The position numbers and the translations under genes are program-made. Positions 17,070 to 25,990 of a stretch of 64,000 nt of DNA are shown piece by piece. Origin of the DNA: an uncultured Ruminococcus sp. (GTDB lineage: Bacteria; Bacillota; Clostridia; Oscillospirales; Ruminococcaceae); assembly GCA_947345935.1 (NCBI GenBank), contig CAMZZN010000001.1:133086-197085 (forward strand), given 5' to 3'. The notes below the pieces were generated by a model. The model did no database searches, was not told where the DNA came from, and saw only the letters and a program-made list of their open reading frames with translations. The number at the start of each line of letters is the position of its first letter. Positions within the stretch are counted from its first letter, which is position 1.

Positions 17070-19436
17070 ATGATAAACACAGACAAATTCAACAGGAAGT
17101 CGGTAAAGATCATTGAAGAAGCAGTACGGCAAGCGTCAGATCTGGGGCATACCTATATAGGCAGCGAGCATATTCTGCTGGCTATGTCAAGGGACGGCTC
17201 GTCAAAGGCGTCGGATATATTGACAGAAAACGGAGCTGCATATGAAGATATCCGACGGGCTATCATTGACCTTGTGGGGCAGGGGGCGCCTTCAATACTT
17301 AATCAGCGTTATTTTACCACCGCTTCAAGGAAGATACTGGAAACCGCCTGTTCTATTGCACTCAGGGATAAGAAAAAACAGGCGGCGCCAGAGCATATAC
17401 TTGCAGCAATTATGAAAGAATCATCATGTAGCGCCTGTACGGTTATCAGGAAAATAGGCGGAGATCAGACCGGAATTTGTCAGGGACTTAATATGATAGA
17501 TTCACCGGAAGTCATAGGAGAGCTTTATGAATCTCTTAAACCCAAAGCGTCGCATCTGCCTAATCTGTTCAGATATGGCAGGAATATAACCGATATGTCA
17601 GCCGTTAAAAAGAATGATCCGCTTATTGGACGAAGCCGGGAAATTGAACGTGTTATGCAGGTGCTGGCACGCCGTACTAAAAATAATCCATGTCTTATCG
17701 GCGAGGCAGGAGTCGGAAAAACTGCTATAGTAGAGGGGGTAGCAGAGCTGTTTGTCCGTAATCTTGTTCCAGATTCACTGAAAAACAGGTTTATTTTTTC
17801 TCTTGACTTGACCGCTCTGCTTTCGGGAGCAAAATACCGTGGTGATTTTGAGGAACGCATTAAGGCGTGCATTGAGGAGGCAGTAAATGCCGGCAATATT
17901 ATTTTGTTTATTGATGAGATTCATACTATTGTCGGCGCCGGAGCCGCCGAGGGAGCGATAGACGCCGCAAATATTATGAAGCCACGTCTGGCACGTGGTG
18001 AACTTCAGGTAATCGGGGCGACTACTTTTGACGAGTATAAAAAGACAATTGAGAAAGATTCTGCCCTGGAGCGTCGATTCCAGCCTGTTCATGTAAACGA
18101 GCCTGACAAAAAAAGCTGCATCCGGATCATTAACGGTCTTAAAAGCAATTATGAATCTTTTCACCAGGTTGAGATAGGAACTGAGATAGCAGAAATGGCT
18201 GTTGATCTTTCAGTCAGATATGTTACTGACAGATGTCTCCCTGATAAGGCTATAGATTTGCTGGATGAAGCCTGTGCTTGCGCTAAGATCCGTTGCAATT
18301 CCGGTATCATTACAGAGGATTCTGATTTTATTACGTCAACAGATAAGGAAATTCGGCTGAGCGCTCTTAGAAAGGTTATTCGTGGCAGCGGAAAACCGCA
18401 GGTAACAGAGGAAGATCTTATTTCTGTAATAAACCTTCGTACCGGAATTCCTCTGAATAAAATCAGCGTTGAAGAGGAAAAGCAGCTTTCATTGCTTGAA
18501 ACTCAGTTGTCCCAGCGTGTTATCGGTCATCAATACGCTGTCAGTAAAGTCACAGACGCCGTGTGCCGTGCAAAATCCGGACTTCGTGACGAAAGACGCC
18601 CCATGGCTTCGTTTTTGTTTGCAGGTCCTACCGGTGTTGGCAAGACTGAACTTGCACGTGCTCTGTCAGAGTGCCTGTTCGGGTCGGAAACAAGTCTCAT
18701 ACGTATTGATATGTCCGAATATATGGAGAAGCATTCGGTATCCAAGCTTATTGGTGCGCCTCCCGGATATGCGGGATATGAGGACAGCAGCGGAAATCTT
18801 TGCGAACGTGTACGCAGAAATCCATATTCGCTGATACTTTTTGATGAGATTGAAAAGGCAGATATGGAGGTTCTGAACATACTCCTGCAGATACTTGATG
18901 ACGGAATGCTGACGGATTCAACTATGCGGCGTGTAAGTTTTCGCAGCTGCATTATAATTATGACTACAAATATAGGCGCCGGAAAGCAGTCTGGAAACTC
19001 AGCCCTTGGATTTGCCGGCGACAGCAGGAAAGCGGATGAAGATATCGTACAACGCTGCGTCCGGGAGCATTTTACACCTGAGTTTATCAACAGAATAGAC
19101 GAGATAATTGTATTCAGCCCTCTTTCAAGTGATAATATAGGCGAGATAAGCCGTATTGCTCTTGAAGACCTCCGTGAAAGAGCTGAAAGCATAGGTATCA
19201 GCCTGACGTATACACCGGAGGTTGTAAAAACAGTGGCGTCGGCAGCCGGAACTGAAAAGTACGGGGCACGTCCGATAAAACGCAGAGTAACGGAACTTAT
19301 TGAAACAAAACTTGCTCATCTTATCATAACATCTCAGCTTAACCGTGGAGATGAAGCAAAGATATGTCTTGTAAACGGTGAAATTTCCATTTTTGCAAAT
19401 GCCGGCATGACTATATCATCCGGAAGCGAGGGATAA
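17070..19436 (+). CDS. clpC: ClpC/ClpA-family AAA+ chaperone
   Basis: 788-aa Hsp100 protein. It has two N-terminal Clp repeats (residues about 1-140, TYIGSEHILLAM and AAPEHILAAIM), a first AAA+ module with Walker A GEAGVGKTA and Walker B ILFIDEIHTIVGAG, and a second with [19 protein letters not shown] and TTNIGA. The linker between modules is only about 40 residues and shows no UVR coiled coil of the ClpC middle domain, so it is a ClpC-like protein with a shortened middle region. It should unfold substrates for ClpP. There is no mcsA, mcsB or ctsR beside it and no CtsR box was recognised. AAGGAGAG precedes the ATG. Confidence 0.88.
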   Translation: MINTDKFNRKSVKIIEEAVRQASDLGHTYIGSEHILLAMSRDGSSKASDILTENGAAYEDIRRAIIDLVGQGAPSILNQRYFTTASRKILETACSIALRDKKKQAAPEHILAAIMKESSCSACTVIRKIGGDQTGICQGLNMIDSPEVIGELYESLKPKASHLPNLFRYGRNITDMSAVKKNDPLIGRSREIERVMQVLARRTKNNPCLIGEAGVGKTAIVEGVAELFVRNLVPDSLKNRFIFSLDLTALLSGAKYRGDFEERIKACIEEAVNAGNIILFIDEIHTIVGAGAAEGAIDAANIMKPRLARGELQVIGATTFDEYKKTIEKDSALERRFQPVHVNEPDKKSCIRIINGLKSNYESFHQVEIGTEIAEMAVDLSVRYVTDRCLPDKAIDLLDEACACAKIRCNSGIITEDSDFITSTDKEIRLSALRKVIRGSGKPQVTEEDLISVINLRTGIPLNKISVEEEKQLSLLETQLSQRVIGHQYAVSKVTDAVCRAKSGLRDERRPMASFLFAGPTGVGKTELARALSECLFGSETSLIRIDMSEYMEKHSVSKLIGAPPGYAGYEDSSGNLCERVRRNPYSLILFDEIEKADMEVLNILLQILDDGMLTDSTMRRVSFRSCIIIMTTNIGAGKQSGNSALGFAGDSRKADEDIVQRCVREHFTPEFINRIDEIIVFSPLSSDNIGEISRIALEDLRERAESIGISLTYTPEVVKTVASAAGTEKYGARPIKRRVTELIETKLAHLIITSQLNRGDEAKICLVNGEISIFANAGMTISSGSEG

Positions 19437-19440
19437 AAAT

Positions 19441-19464
19441 AAGGCGGTCTGAAATGACCGCCTT
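19441..19464. terminator. Bidirectional terminator between clpC and the sortase cluster
   Basis: A 9-bp stem (19441-19449 with 19456-19464) with a 6-nt loop and A/T runs on both sides lies between convergent genes. Confidence 0.8.
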
Positions 19465-19467
19465 AAA

Positions 19468-20382
19468 TTATTTTTCAGGATTTTCCTTAGTATTGCTTTC
19501 AGCCACTTTTGGTGGAGCAGATTTATAACATCCAATCACCGCATAGAGTACTATCATGGTAATTCCGGCAGCGCAGACAGCAATGCTTGCAGCCATGAAT
19601 GCCTCTGTGAGTTTGAACATTGCGCTTGTGTAAGCAGCGAATATCTGGGGCTGTTTGATAGAAAAAGCGTTAAAGTAATCAGTGGAAAGAAGATAGATGC
19701 TTGGCACCATGCCGATAGCTCCGGCAATAGCTGCTGAAATTCCAGACCAGTAGAGGACTGTTTTCTTTTCTTTACGGTTTATAAAGATCAGGAATAAGAT
19801 CATAAGCGCTGTTCCACCGGCAGAAGCAAAGGTAAGCAGCGGACGCATTCTGTATATTCTGGATGCCGAAGTAAGAACGCCATGTTTTTCAAGTGCAGCA
19901 AACTTGTAGATGTCGCAGCTCTCGCCGATAATCTGATATGCATTTTTCTTTGTATTTTCCAGCTTATCATAGAAATCATCGTTTTTTTCGTAACCGGTTT
20001 CGTCAGCCATATTATTGAAAAAATCATCAAGAGCTTTTTCCATTTCTGTATTCGTCGGAATTTCTATGTTCATTTTTTTGCCGGATTTAAGGACATCGTA
20101 GCCGCTGTTTATATATTCGTTTATTACAGATTGTATATATTCTTTATTCAGATTTTTTAAATAGATATCTGACGGGATTCCCGAAGCTCCTGAACTCTCT
20201 CTGAATTTACTGTTAAGATGAGCAGATGCCTTGTCGGAGATATTTTTCTTTTCCGAGAGTGTAACAGTTCTTTCGGCGTTGAAATTGATATCTGCGATTA
20301 TAACGCTGACACTGCATATCATCAGAATGACCAGAAGTATGGAAATCAAAAGAGAAGGAATATATGCACTCAATTTTTTCAT
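19468..20382 (-). CDS. Membrane protein of the sortase cluster, unknown function
   Basis: 304-aa protein, not recognised. One hydrophobic segment near the N-terminus (residues about 6-30) is followed by an extracellular region of about 150 charged residues, then three hydrophobic segments in the last 130 residues and a Lys/Pro-rich tail. ATG 20382 overlaps the sortase stop region, with AGGAG inside the sortase coding end, so it is coupled to the sortase. Third gene of a three-gene unit with a sortase and a secreted surface protein, so a role in cell-surface assembly is plausible but not shown. Confidence 0.7.
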   Translation of the reverse strand: MKKLSAYIPSLLISILLVILMICSVSVIIADINFNAERTVTLSEKKNISDKASAHLNSKFRESSGASGIPSDIYLKNLNKEYIQSVINEYINSGYDVLKSGKKMNIEIPTNTEMEKALDDFFNNMADETGYEKNDDFYDKLENTKKNAYQIIGESCDIYKFAALEKHGVLTSASRIYRMRPLLTFASAGGTALMILFLIFINRKEKKTVLYWSGISAAIAGAIGMVPSIYLLSTDYFNAFSIKQPQIFAAYTSAMFKLTEAFMAASIAVCAAGITMIVLYAVIGCYKSAPPKVAESNTKENPEK

Positions 20383-20383
20383 A

Positions 20384-21076
20384 TCATTCAGTCTCCTCTG
20401 CACCATAGTATTTTGTTTCGGTAAGATCGCAGATAACGCCTATTCTCTGGTCGGATGCGCCGAAAATATCCTTTGTACAGGTATACAGCGTCAGACGTGT
20501 ATCGTCAGTGGGACGGACATATTTCTTTTCACTGTCCTTGAACGATATGGTCTCACTGACTGTATAGACGAACTTGCCGTAATTAGTTCTGACGGTGATA
20601 ACGTCCCCGATTTTGAGTTTATCAAGCTCGGCAAAGAATGTGTTTACGTGAGCGCTGATGACCGAATTTCCGGGATCGCCGAATACTGCCGAGCTTGACG
20701 CCTGACAGGCTCCGATTTCAAAGAGATCGATATTGCTGCCCCAGTAAACGGGAACAGTGGTTTCAAAAGCTTCACAGCTGAGGTCGGCGTAATGTTCTGC
20801 AAATACCGGACGCATGATTTCTCCTTTGTCAGAGGAGTAATTATTATCGTCATCATTAATTTTATTATCCTTTATTTTCAAACCGGATTCTGCATTTTCC
20901 GGGTTGATCTTCAACTCATCCATAAATACCAGACCTTTGTATCTTTGCAGCTTGTCCGACGTGGGAATGAGAGCTATCATTATAATACCCATGCACATAG
21001 CGAATAGGATAAAAGGCGTGGTAATATGGATAAACAGAGTTCCATGGTTAGTTTTATTTTTTTTCATTTGATGCAC
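20384..21076 (-). CDS. Sortase family transpeptidase
   Basis: 230-aa membrane-anchored protein with one N-terminal hydrophobic segment (residues about 14-36). The C-terminal half has sortase hallmarks: catalytic His in ISAHVNTFF, catalytic Cys in LTLYTCT and Arg in DQRIGVIC. Sortases link proteins to the cell wall or build pili. The variant TLYTCT and small size fit class D/E-like enzymes. The neighbour that overlaps its start encodes an exported, C-terminally anchored protein that could be its substrate. Ribosome binding site AAAGGAAC. Confidence 0.85.
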   Translation of the reverse strand: MHQMKKNKTNHGTLFIHITTPFILFAMCMGIIMIALIPTSDKLQRYKGLVFMDELKINPENAESGLKIKDNKINDDDNNYSSDKGEIMRPVFAEHYADLSCEAFETTVPVYWGSNIDLFEIGACQASSSAVFGDPGNSVISAHVNTFFAELDKLKIGDVITVRTNYGKFVYTVSETISFKDSEKKYVRPTDDTRLTLYTCTKDIFGASDQRIGVICDLTETKYYGAEETE

Positions 21077-21884
21077 GTTCCTTTGGCGAGTATCTTCGGG
21101 TTACAAGGAATGTTCCGGCAAGAGCTATAATGAAAAGCCCACCTGCTACCACGTAGACCCAGCGGCGGTCGTAGCCGGTATTTTCCACGACATCGCTGCC
21201 GATGCTTGACTGACCGATCAGCACGCCGTTTTCATCACGAAGAGTCAATTTTACAGTGTTGTCGTTTATGTCCTGTACGGTAAGATTGATTCCGAATTCC
21301 TCCATAACCCCAGCCATTCCGTCGATCGTTTCAAGTTTTTTGTCCATAGGGAGCTGTTTGAGCAGACTTCTCCGCTCCTCAGGCGAAAGATTGTCAATAA
21401 TAAACTGTTGCTGAGCTGGCGGAAAAGCAGCGATGTACGCCTGTTTTTCTTCGTATGAAAGAGAGATGAATTCTTTTTTGCTGATACGTGTAAAAGTTGT
21501 TCCGTCCGCCATAGTGAGCGTTATGGGCGGATCTGTATTTGCAGGCGCAGAAGTACCGGGAACTTCCGGATCAGGGGCCGGGACAGCTGTGGTCGTGGTA
21601 ACAGTGGTCTGAGTCACCTGCGGTCCGGTTGTAAGGTATTGCCCATGTTTGTGTATCTCGTCAATAGCTTTCTGGAGATTTTCTTCGTTCCAGTCACTTT
21701 CGTCAGTATATTCTGCACGAGCAAGGTTGTAGTAATCCCGAACCATTTCTTCCGGATACCCGTAAGCAAGCGCTTCATTCCATACATCTTCAACAGTAAT
21801 GGCGTTTACCGTCAGAGCACCGGCAAATAGAATCGCCGCAGTACCTATCATGACGGTAAGTCCTGTAATAATTTTTTTTATCAT
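21054..21884 (-). CDS. Exported surface protein with C-terminal anchor, candidate sortase substrate
   Basis: 276-aa protein. A signal peptide (residues 1-28, ending near NAITVED) precedes a helical extracellular region, a Thr/Pro-rich linker with TTTTA, and a second domain. The C-terminus has ENTGY, then a hydrophobic helix (WVYVVAGGLFIIALAGTFLV) and a basic tail RRYSPKERASNEKK. This arrangement is that of a sortase substrate, but the pentapeptide is VENTG rather than LPXTG. It overlaps the sortase gene by 23 bp. GGAGGG precedes the ATG. Family not recognised. Confidence 0.72.
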   Translation of the reverse strand: MIKKIITGLTVMIGTAAILFAGALTVNAITVEDVWNEALAYGYPEEMVRDYYNLARAEYTDESDWNEENLQKAIDEIHKHGQYLTTGPQVTQTTVTTTTAVPAPDPEVPGTSAPANTDPPITLTMADGTTFTRISKKEFISLSYEEKQAYIAAFPPAQQQFIIDNLSPEERRSLLKQLPMDKKLETIDGMAGVMEEFGINLTVQDINDNTVKLTLRDENGVLIGQSSIGSDVVENTGYDRRWVYVVAGGLFIIALAGTFLVTRRYSPKERASNEKK

Positions 21885-21913
21885 ATTATCCCTCCATGCT
21901 TTATCATAAATTT

Positions 21914-21942
21914 ATTATACCCGTTTTTTTCAGTAATGTCAA
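21914..21942 (-). promoter_or_regulatory. Consensus promoter of the sortase cluster
   Basis: Minus strand TTGACA (21937-21942), 17 bp, TATAAT (21914-21919); both hexamers are perfect. Confidence 0.85.
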
Positions 21943-21985
21943 GAAAAATCGAAATCTGTCCATGGAAATCAGAAACGTAATATAA

Positions 21986-22014
21986 TTGACTTTATAGGCG
22001 TTACATGATATAAT
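21986..22014 (+). promoter_or_regulatory. Promoter of the PflX-like radical SAM gene
   Basis: TTGACT (21986-21991), 17 bp, TATAAT (22009-22014) with TGA upstream as an extended -10. Confidence 0.8.
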
Positions 22015-22051
22015 ATCATTCAGGCAATCTGAAAATAAGCGGAGGGAAAGA

Positions 22052-22954
22052 ATGGAAAAACTTTTGAAAGAATGCCGTTTATGTCCGAGACAATGCGGCA
22101 TAAATCGCTATGAAAGCATTGGATACTGCGGCGCCGGAGCAGAAATTCTTGGGGCAAAGGCGTGTCTGCATCAATGGGAAGAACCCTGTATATCGTATAG
22201 GAACGGCGCCGGAACAGTGTTTTTTTCAGGATGCAGCCTCCATTGCTGTTTTTGTCAGAATGCTCCTATAAGCAATGAGATCAAAGGAAAAGCGATCACC
22301 GTCCGGCAGCTAAGCGAGATATTTCTTCGACTTCGGGAACAGGGAGCAGACAGCATAGAGCTAGTTACGCCGACACATTTTGTGACGCAGATAATTTCTG
22401 CTCTCGATATGGTAAAGCATCGTCTTGGGATCCCTGTTATCTGGAACAGCGGCGGCTACGAGCTTCCGGAAACAATAAGGATTCTGGACGGATATATTGA
22501 CGTTTATATGCCGGATATAAAGTATTTTTCCTCCGATATTTCAGCAAAGTACAGCAATGCTCCCGACTATTTTGAATATTCCTCGTCAGCTGTACTGTGT
22601 ATGATAAATCAGGCAGGAAAGCTTGTTTATAACGATCAGGGAGGGCTTATCAGGGGAACGGTCATACGTCACCTTGTTCTGCCGTCTCACCGTCATGATT
22701 CAATGAAGATACTGGATTGGATCGCTGAAAACACCACTCCGGAAACTGCGCTGCTAAGCCTTATGAGCCAGTATACTCCGTTTGACGATATTCCAGATAA
22801 CTGTCCTGAGCTGCGCCGCCGTATAACAAAAATGGAGTATAATTCCGTTGTCCGTCATGCACAGGATCTTGGTCTTGAAGGATTTATCCAGGAAAAAGCT
22901 TCGGCATCTGCCGATTATGTTCCTGATTTCGATTTTTCCGGACTGCCGGAATAA
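22052..22954 (+). CDS. PflX/YgiQ-like radical SAM protein (pyruvate formate-lyase activase homologue)
   Basis: 300-aa radical SAM protein of the COG1313 (PflX) type. The N-terminal Cys-rich segment CRLCPRQCG and GYCGAG is followed by the cluster motif CSLHCCFCQN (CxxxCxxC) and a TIM-barrel with VTPTHFV, VIWNSGGYE and DIYMPDIKY. It probably activates or modifies a partner by radical chemistry; the target is unknown. It is a single-gene unit with its own promoter and GGAGGG ribosome binding site. Confidence 0.85.
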   Translation: MEKLLKECRLCPRQCGINRYESIGYCGAGAEILGAKACLHQWEEPCISYRNGAGTVFFSGCSLHCCFCQNAPISNEIKGKAITVRQLSEIFLRLREQGADSIELVTPTHFVTQIISALDMVKHRLGIPVIWNSGGYELPETIRILDGYIDVYMPDIKYFSSDISAKYSNAPDYFEYSSSAVLCMINQAGKLVYNDQGGLIRGTVIRHLVLPSHRHDSMKILDWIAENTTPETALLSLMSQYTPFDDIPDNCPELRRRITKMEYNSVVRHAQDLGLEGFIQEKASASADYVPDFDFSGLPE

Positions 22955-23049
22955 TTATACTATGTTTGTTATAGATAACAAATTTGTGTCACATCCTTCT
23001 TAAAAAAGCTGTTATATTAAGTGAGACGTCTCAAGGAAGAGGTGATAAC

Positions 23050-23586
23050 ATGACCGGTAAGGAAACAGAAAAGCTAAAGCAGCTCTACGAAATCTACGAG
23101 CAGCTGATGTTCAGAATAGCTTATGCGGTTCTGCACAATAATGAGCTTGCAGAAGACGCAGTCTCGGATTCTTTTATACGTATTATCGAACGGCTGAACA
23201 GAATAGGTGTTGTTAAAAGCGATAAGACCAAAAACTATATCGTGAGAGTGATAAAAAGCACGTCTATTAATATTTACCGGAAAAACAGGTCGTTTTTCGT
23301 CAGGGAAATCCCTATAGACGATGAAACTATGCAGATTCCGGATAGTTCCCCAGGGGTGGAAAGAATCGTTATAAACGCTGAAAGCAGCCGGGAACTCGAT
23401 AATATGCTGGAAAGGATCAGCGTGACTGACCGCAACATTGTTTTATTAAGATGCCGTGAAGAATTATCGTTGAAAGAGGTTGCAAAAAATCTGTCTCTTA
23501 CTGAGACTGCCGCCAGAAAGCGTTTTGAAAGAATACGAAAACGTCTTATCGGCATGAAAGGGGAACCGTCTGATGGAAAGATCTAA
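23050..23586 (+). CDS. ECF-type RNA polymerase sigma factor
   Basis: 178-aa sigma factor. Region 2 carries LMFRIAYAVLHNNELAEDAVSDSFIRI, and region 4 has ISVTDRNIVLLRCREELSLKEVAKNLSLTETAARKRFERIRKRL. I place the start at ATG 23050 after GAGGTGATAAC; the longer in-frame start at 22984 lies in the leader. The leader holds a perfect 10-bp palindrome, GAGACGTCTC (23023-23032), which may belong to an autoregulated promoter region. The gene overlaps a downstream anti-sigma-like gene that is broken (23573-24910). Confidence 0.9.
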   Translation: MTGKETEKLKQLYEIYEQLMFRIAYAVLHNNELAEDAVSDSFIRIIERLNRIGVVKSDKTKNYIVRVIKSTSINIYRKNRSFFVREIPIDDETMQIPDSSPGVERIVINAESSRELDNMLERISVTDRNIVLLRCREELSLKEVAKNLSLTETAARKRFERIRKRLIGMKGEPSDGKI

Positions 23587-24910
23587 ATTACCAGGTAAAA
23601 AAGAATTTGATAAGATAGTGGAAGAGGCTTTTTACGCAGATGAACGTCACAGCTTCTCTCCGCAGTACAAGCAGAAGAAGGATAATATACAGAGAGGTAT
23701 CATTATGAAAAAACAAATAACAAGCTGGAGCGTGTTTTTGTGGGCGCTGTAGCTGCTGCCGTACTGGCTGTAGTTGCCGTTCCTACAGGAGTGGTTATTA
23801 AAAATAAGCTTGTTCCGAAAGAAACAGTTCCCGGAACAGACGAAAATGCAGTTGTCGTTGAAGCTACAAAAAATCCTGAAGAAGTTACTGAACCTGCAGC
23901 TAACGTTCCGGAGTTCAGTGAAAACCCCATGACGTATGAATTCGGATGGCTTCCAGATAACGTGACATCTGACGGTTGGAAGCTCCATAGCTCCGATCAT
24001 ACGTCGTGCATCACGCCTGATATTTACAGGTATACGCCGGATCAGGAGCTTCTTCCGAGGACAGGTTTCCCGACTGCTTCCAAAGATGAATACGCTATTG
24101 AAGGCGGAAACGTGAAGATTTTTTATTCATGTGATTTCAGAACGATTGAACAGGGAAACTTCGGGCGCAATGTCTGGATCACATTTGAGGGCAGTCAGTA
24201 TGCTGTTTTCCTCTACGTTACAGACGGTTTTGACGATGAGGCGCTGAAAAAGATCATTGAGAACATTTCGCTTGTTCCGGCGTCTGAGGATAATTCAAAG
24301 GTATACGAAGAACCTGTTCAGGATGAGCAGCCGGCAGGTGATACAGGATTTGTACCTGAAATACCGGAGGGAATACCGGCTGAAAATCTGAATCTTATTA
24401 AGTTAGGAGAAACATATACCGATACTTTTGATTTCTGGCAGGATCATACGACTGTAATGGACATTACGACAACCGATGCATATATTACCAGAAGCCTGGA
24501 CGGTATTGTTACAGACGCAATCGGTCTGGATGCAGATTACAGTCAATTTACTGACGAAAACGGAAATGTGATTGACTGCTATACAGAGTGGTACAAAAAT
24601 GTCAAACAGAATGACGGAAATTATACAAAAGAAGTAGTTGACAGCGAGATAGTCGGTTCAAAGATACTTGTTGTGGATATGACGCTTACAAACAATTCAG
24701 ATATGCGTGACGAATATAATATCCATCCGACTATGATGATCGATACTGAGGGAGGACTTCTTCAAATAGAAGAAGCGGAAAGAGCTGCAAAACACAGAGA
24801 GTATTCAGTTTACTGCAATTTGCGTGAAATGAGCGGCGCACGCAACTGACGACGAATCATATATGGCTAAAAATGCGTTTCTTGATCTCAGCGAAGTTGC
24901 TGAAAGATAA
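23573..24910 (+). pseudogene. Anti-sigma-factor-like membrane protein gene with two frameshifts
   Basis: The frame opens at ATG 23573, overlapping the sigma stop, and encodes about 47 residues of a cytoplasmic domain containing FDKIVEEAF. At an A6 run (23708-23713) the frame must move by -1 to continue into a membrane helix (VFVGAVAAAVLAVVAVP) and an extracellular domain of about 330 residues resembling those of DUF4367-type anti-sigma partners. That frame stops at 24847-24849, yet the original frame resumes within about 18 nt and continues SYMAKNAFLDLSEVAER to a stop at 24908-24910. Two compensating shifts suggest a decayed gene, slippage at the A-run, or sequencing errors. The longest intact piece starts at GTG 23740. 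As an intact gene it would tether and inhibit the sigma factor. Confidence 0.72.
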
Positions 24911-24958
24911 GGTAACACCGAACAAAGCACGCCTGATGGCTTTGTAAGTCAAATTTAT

Positions 24959-24992
24959 GCCCTGTGATATGTTACGATATCACGGGGCTTTT
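24959..24992 (+). terminator. Intrinsic terminator after the sigma/anti-sigma unit
   Basis: 12-bp stem with one GU (24959-24970 with 24977-24988) and loop GTTACG, followed by four T. Confidence 0.85.
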
Positions 24993-25089
24993 CATGTCAT
25001 CAGAATTTACTTTTTTACGTATATCAGGGAGTTTTTTTGTATCCCTGACTTCTTGTTAAAGGAAATATTTTTCTGTTTGGCACTTACTC

Positions 25090-25194
25090 TAATTCTTAAA
25101 AATCCCCCTTGTGGTTGATTTTTAAGAATTAATAATGGGTTTCCAAAGGGAATGTACTTCCCTTTGGCAGGGGGAGGGGGGACGGAGTCCCCCC
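25090..25194. repeat. Three-hairpin dispersed repeat, copy 1
   Basis: In the 408-bp spacer before the response regulator there are three adjacent perfect hairpins: 25090-25104 with 25117-25131 (15 bp, AT-rich), 25143-25152 with 25158-25167 (CCAAAGGGAA type) and 25176-25183 with 25187-25194 (GGGGGGAC type). A second copy at 63829-63924 keeps the order and the sequences of hairpins 2 and 3 while hairpin 1 differs in sequence. A further short hairpin (TCAGGGA/TCCCTGA, about 25025-25050) precedes it. No coding potential is accepted here. Confidence 0.75.
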
Positions 25195-25249
25195 TTATAG
25201 ATGTGAATAAAAGTAAATGCTGCTGCCATGAAGAGATGTTTGTTATACA

Positions 25250-25278
25250 TTGACATTTCAGAAAATAAGGACTATAAT
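25250..25278 (+). promoter_or_regulatory. Consensus promoter of the two-component system
   Basis: TTGACA (25250-25255), 17 bp, TATAAT (25273-25278); both hexamers are perfect. Confidence 0.85.
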
Positions 25279-25318
25279 ATTTATTGAAAACAAGCATTCA
25301 ATGAAAGGAACTATCAAT

Positions 25319-25990
25319 ATGACAAAAATACTTTTGGTAGAAGACGATAAGAGCATTATTTCAAATCTGAGCGAATTACTTATGTCCGAGGGATTCAGCG
25401 TTAGAACAGCTGTCGGACAGCGTGACGCTATAGCCTCTGTTGAACAGGATCAGCCTGACCTTGTGCTGCTTGATATTTGTCTGGCAGACGGAAACGGTTT
25501 TGCAGTTTGTTCGGCTATAAAAAGCGTTTATAATATCCCGGTTATTTTTCTTACTGCCTCCGGCGATGAATACAGTACCGTTACAGGTTTTGATCTTGGA
25601 GCTGACGACTATATACCAAAACCGTTCCGTCCACGTGAGCTTATTTCAAGAATAAAAAACATATTGAGACTTACAGGAAGCATAGGAGCAGTGATACAGC
25701 TTGGCGATATTACTGTTGATACAATAAAAGGAACGGCAGTGAGGAATGGAAAGGATCTCTATCTCTCGGCTCTTGAATACAGACTTCTGCTTACGTTTAT
25801 TAATAATCGTGGCGCTGTTCTTTCAAGGAATCAGCTGCTTGAATCAATATGGGATATCGCCGGAGAGTTTGTAAACGACAATACGCTGACCGTTTATATA
25901 AAAAGGCTGAGAGATAAGATAGAGACTGATCCGCAGAATCCGCTTATCATAAAAACGGTTCGTGGAATGGGCTACAAGGTGGATCTATAA
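25319..25990 (+). CDS. OmpR-family response regulator
   Basis: 223-aa regulator. Receiver domain (residues 1-115): acidic pair VEDD, phosphoacceptor Asp in LVLLDICLADG, Thr in FLTASG and Lys in YIPKPFRPRE. The C-terminal winged helix (residues about 130-220) contains LSALEYRLLLTFINNRGAVLSR and the RDKIE recognition region. ATG 25319 follows AAAGGAA; the upstream in-frame extension overlaps the promoter. It is coupled to the kinase (ATG overlaps the stop) and probably controls the ABC exporter downstream. Confidence 0.93.
   Translation: MTKILLVEDDKSIISNLSELLMSEGFSVRTAVGQRDAIASVEQDQPDLVLLDICLADGNGFAVCSAIKSVYNIPVIFLTASGDEYSTVTGFDLGADDYIPKPFRPRELISRIKNILRLTGSIGAVIQLGDITVDTIKGTAVRNGKDLYLSALEYRLLLTFINNRGAVLSRNQLLESIWDIAGEFVNDNTLTVYIKRLRDKIETDPQNPLIIKTVRGMGYKVDL

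Noticed and set aside
25007..25297. 96-codon minus-strand ORF through the three-hairpin repeat
   Set aside because: It consists mostly of the repeat sequence, has no convincing ribosome binding site and overlaps the two-component promoter; probably read-through of repeat DNA.
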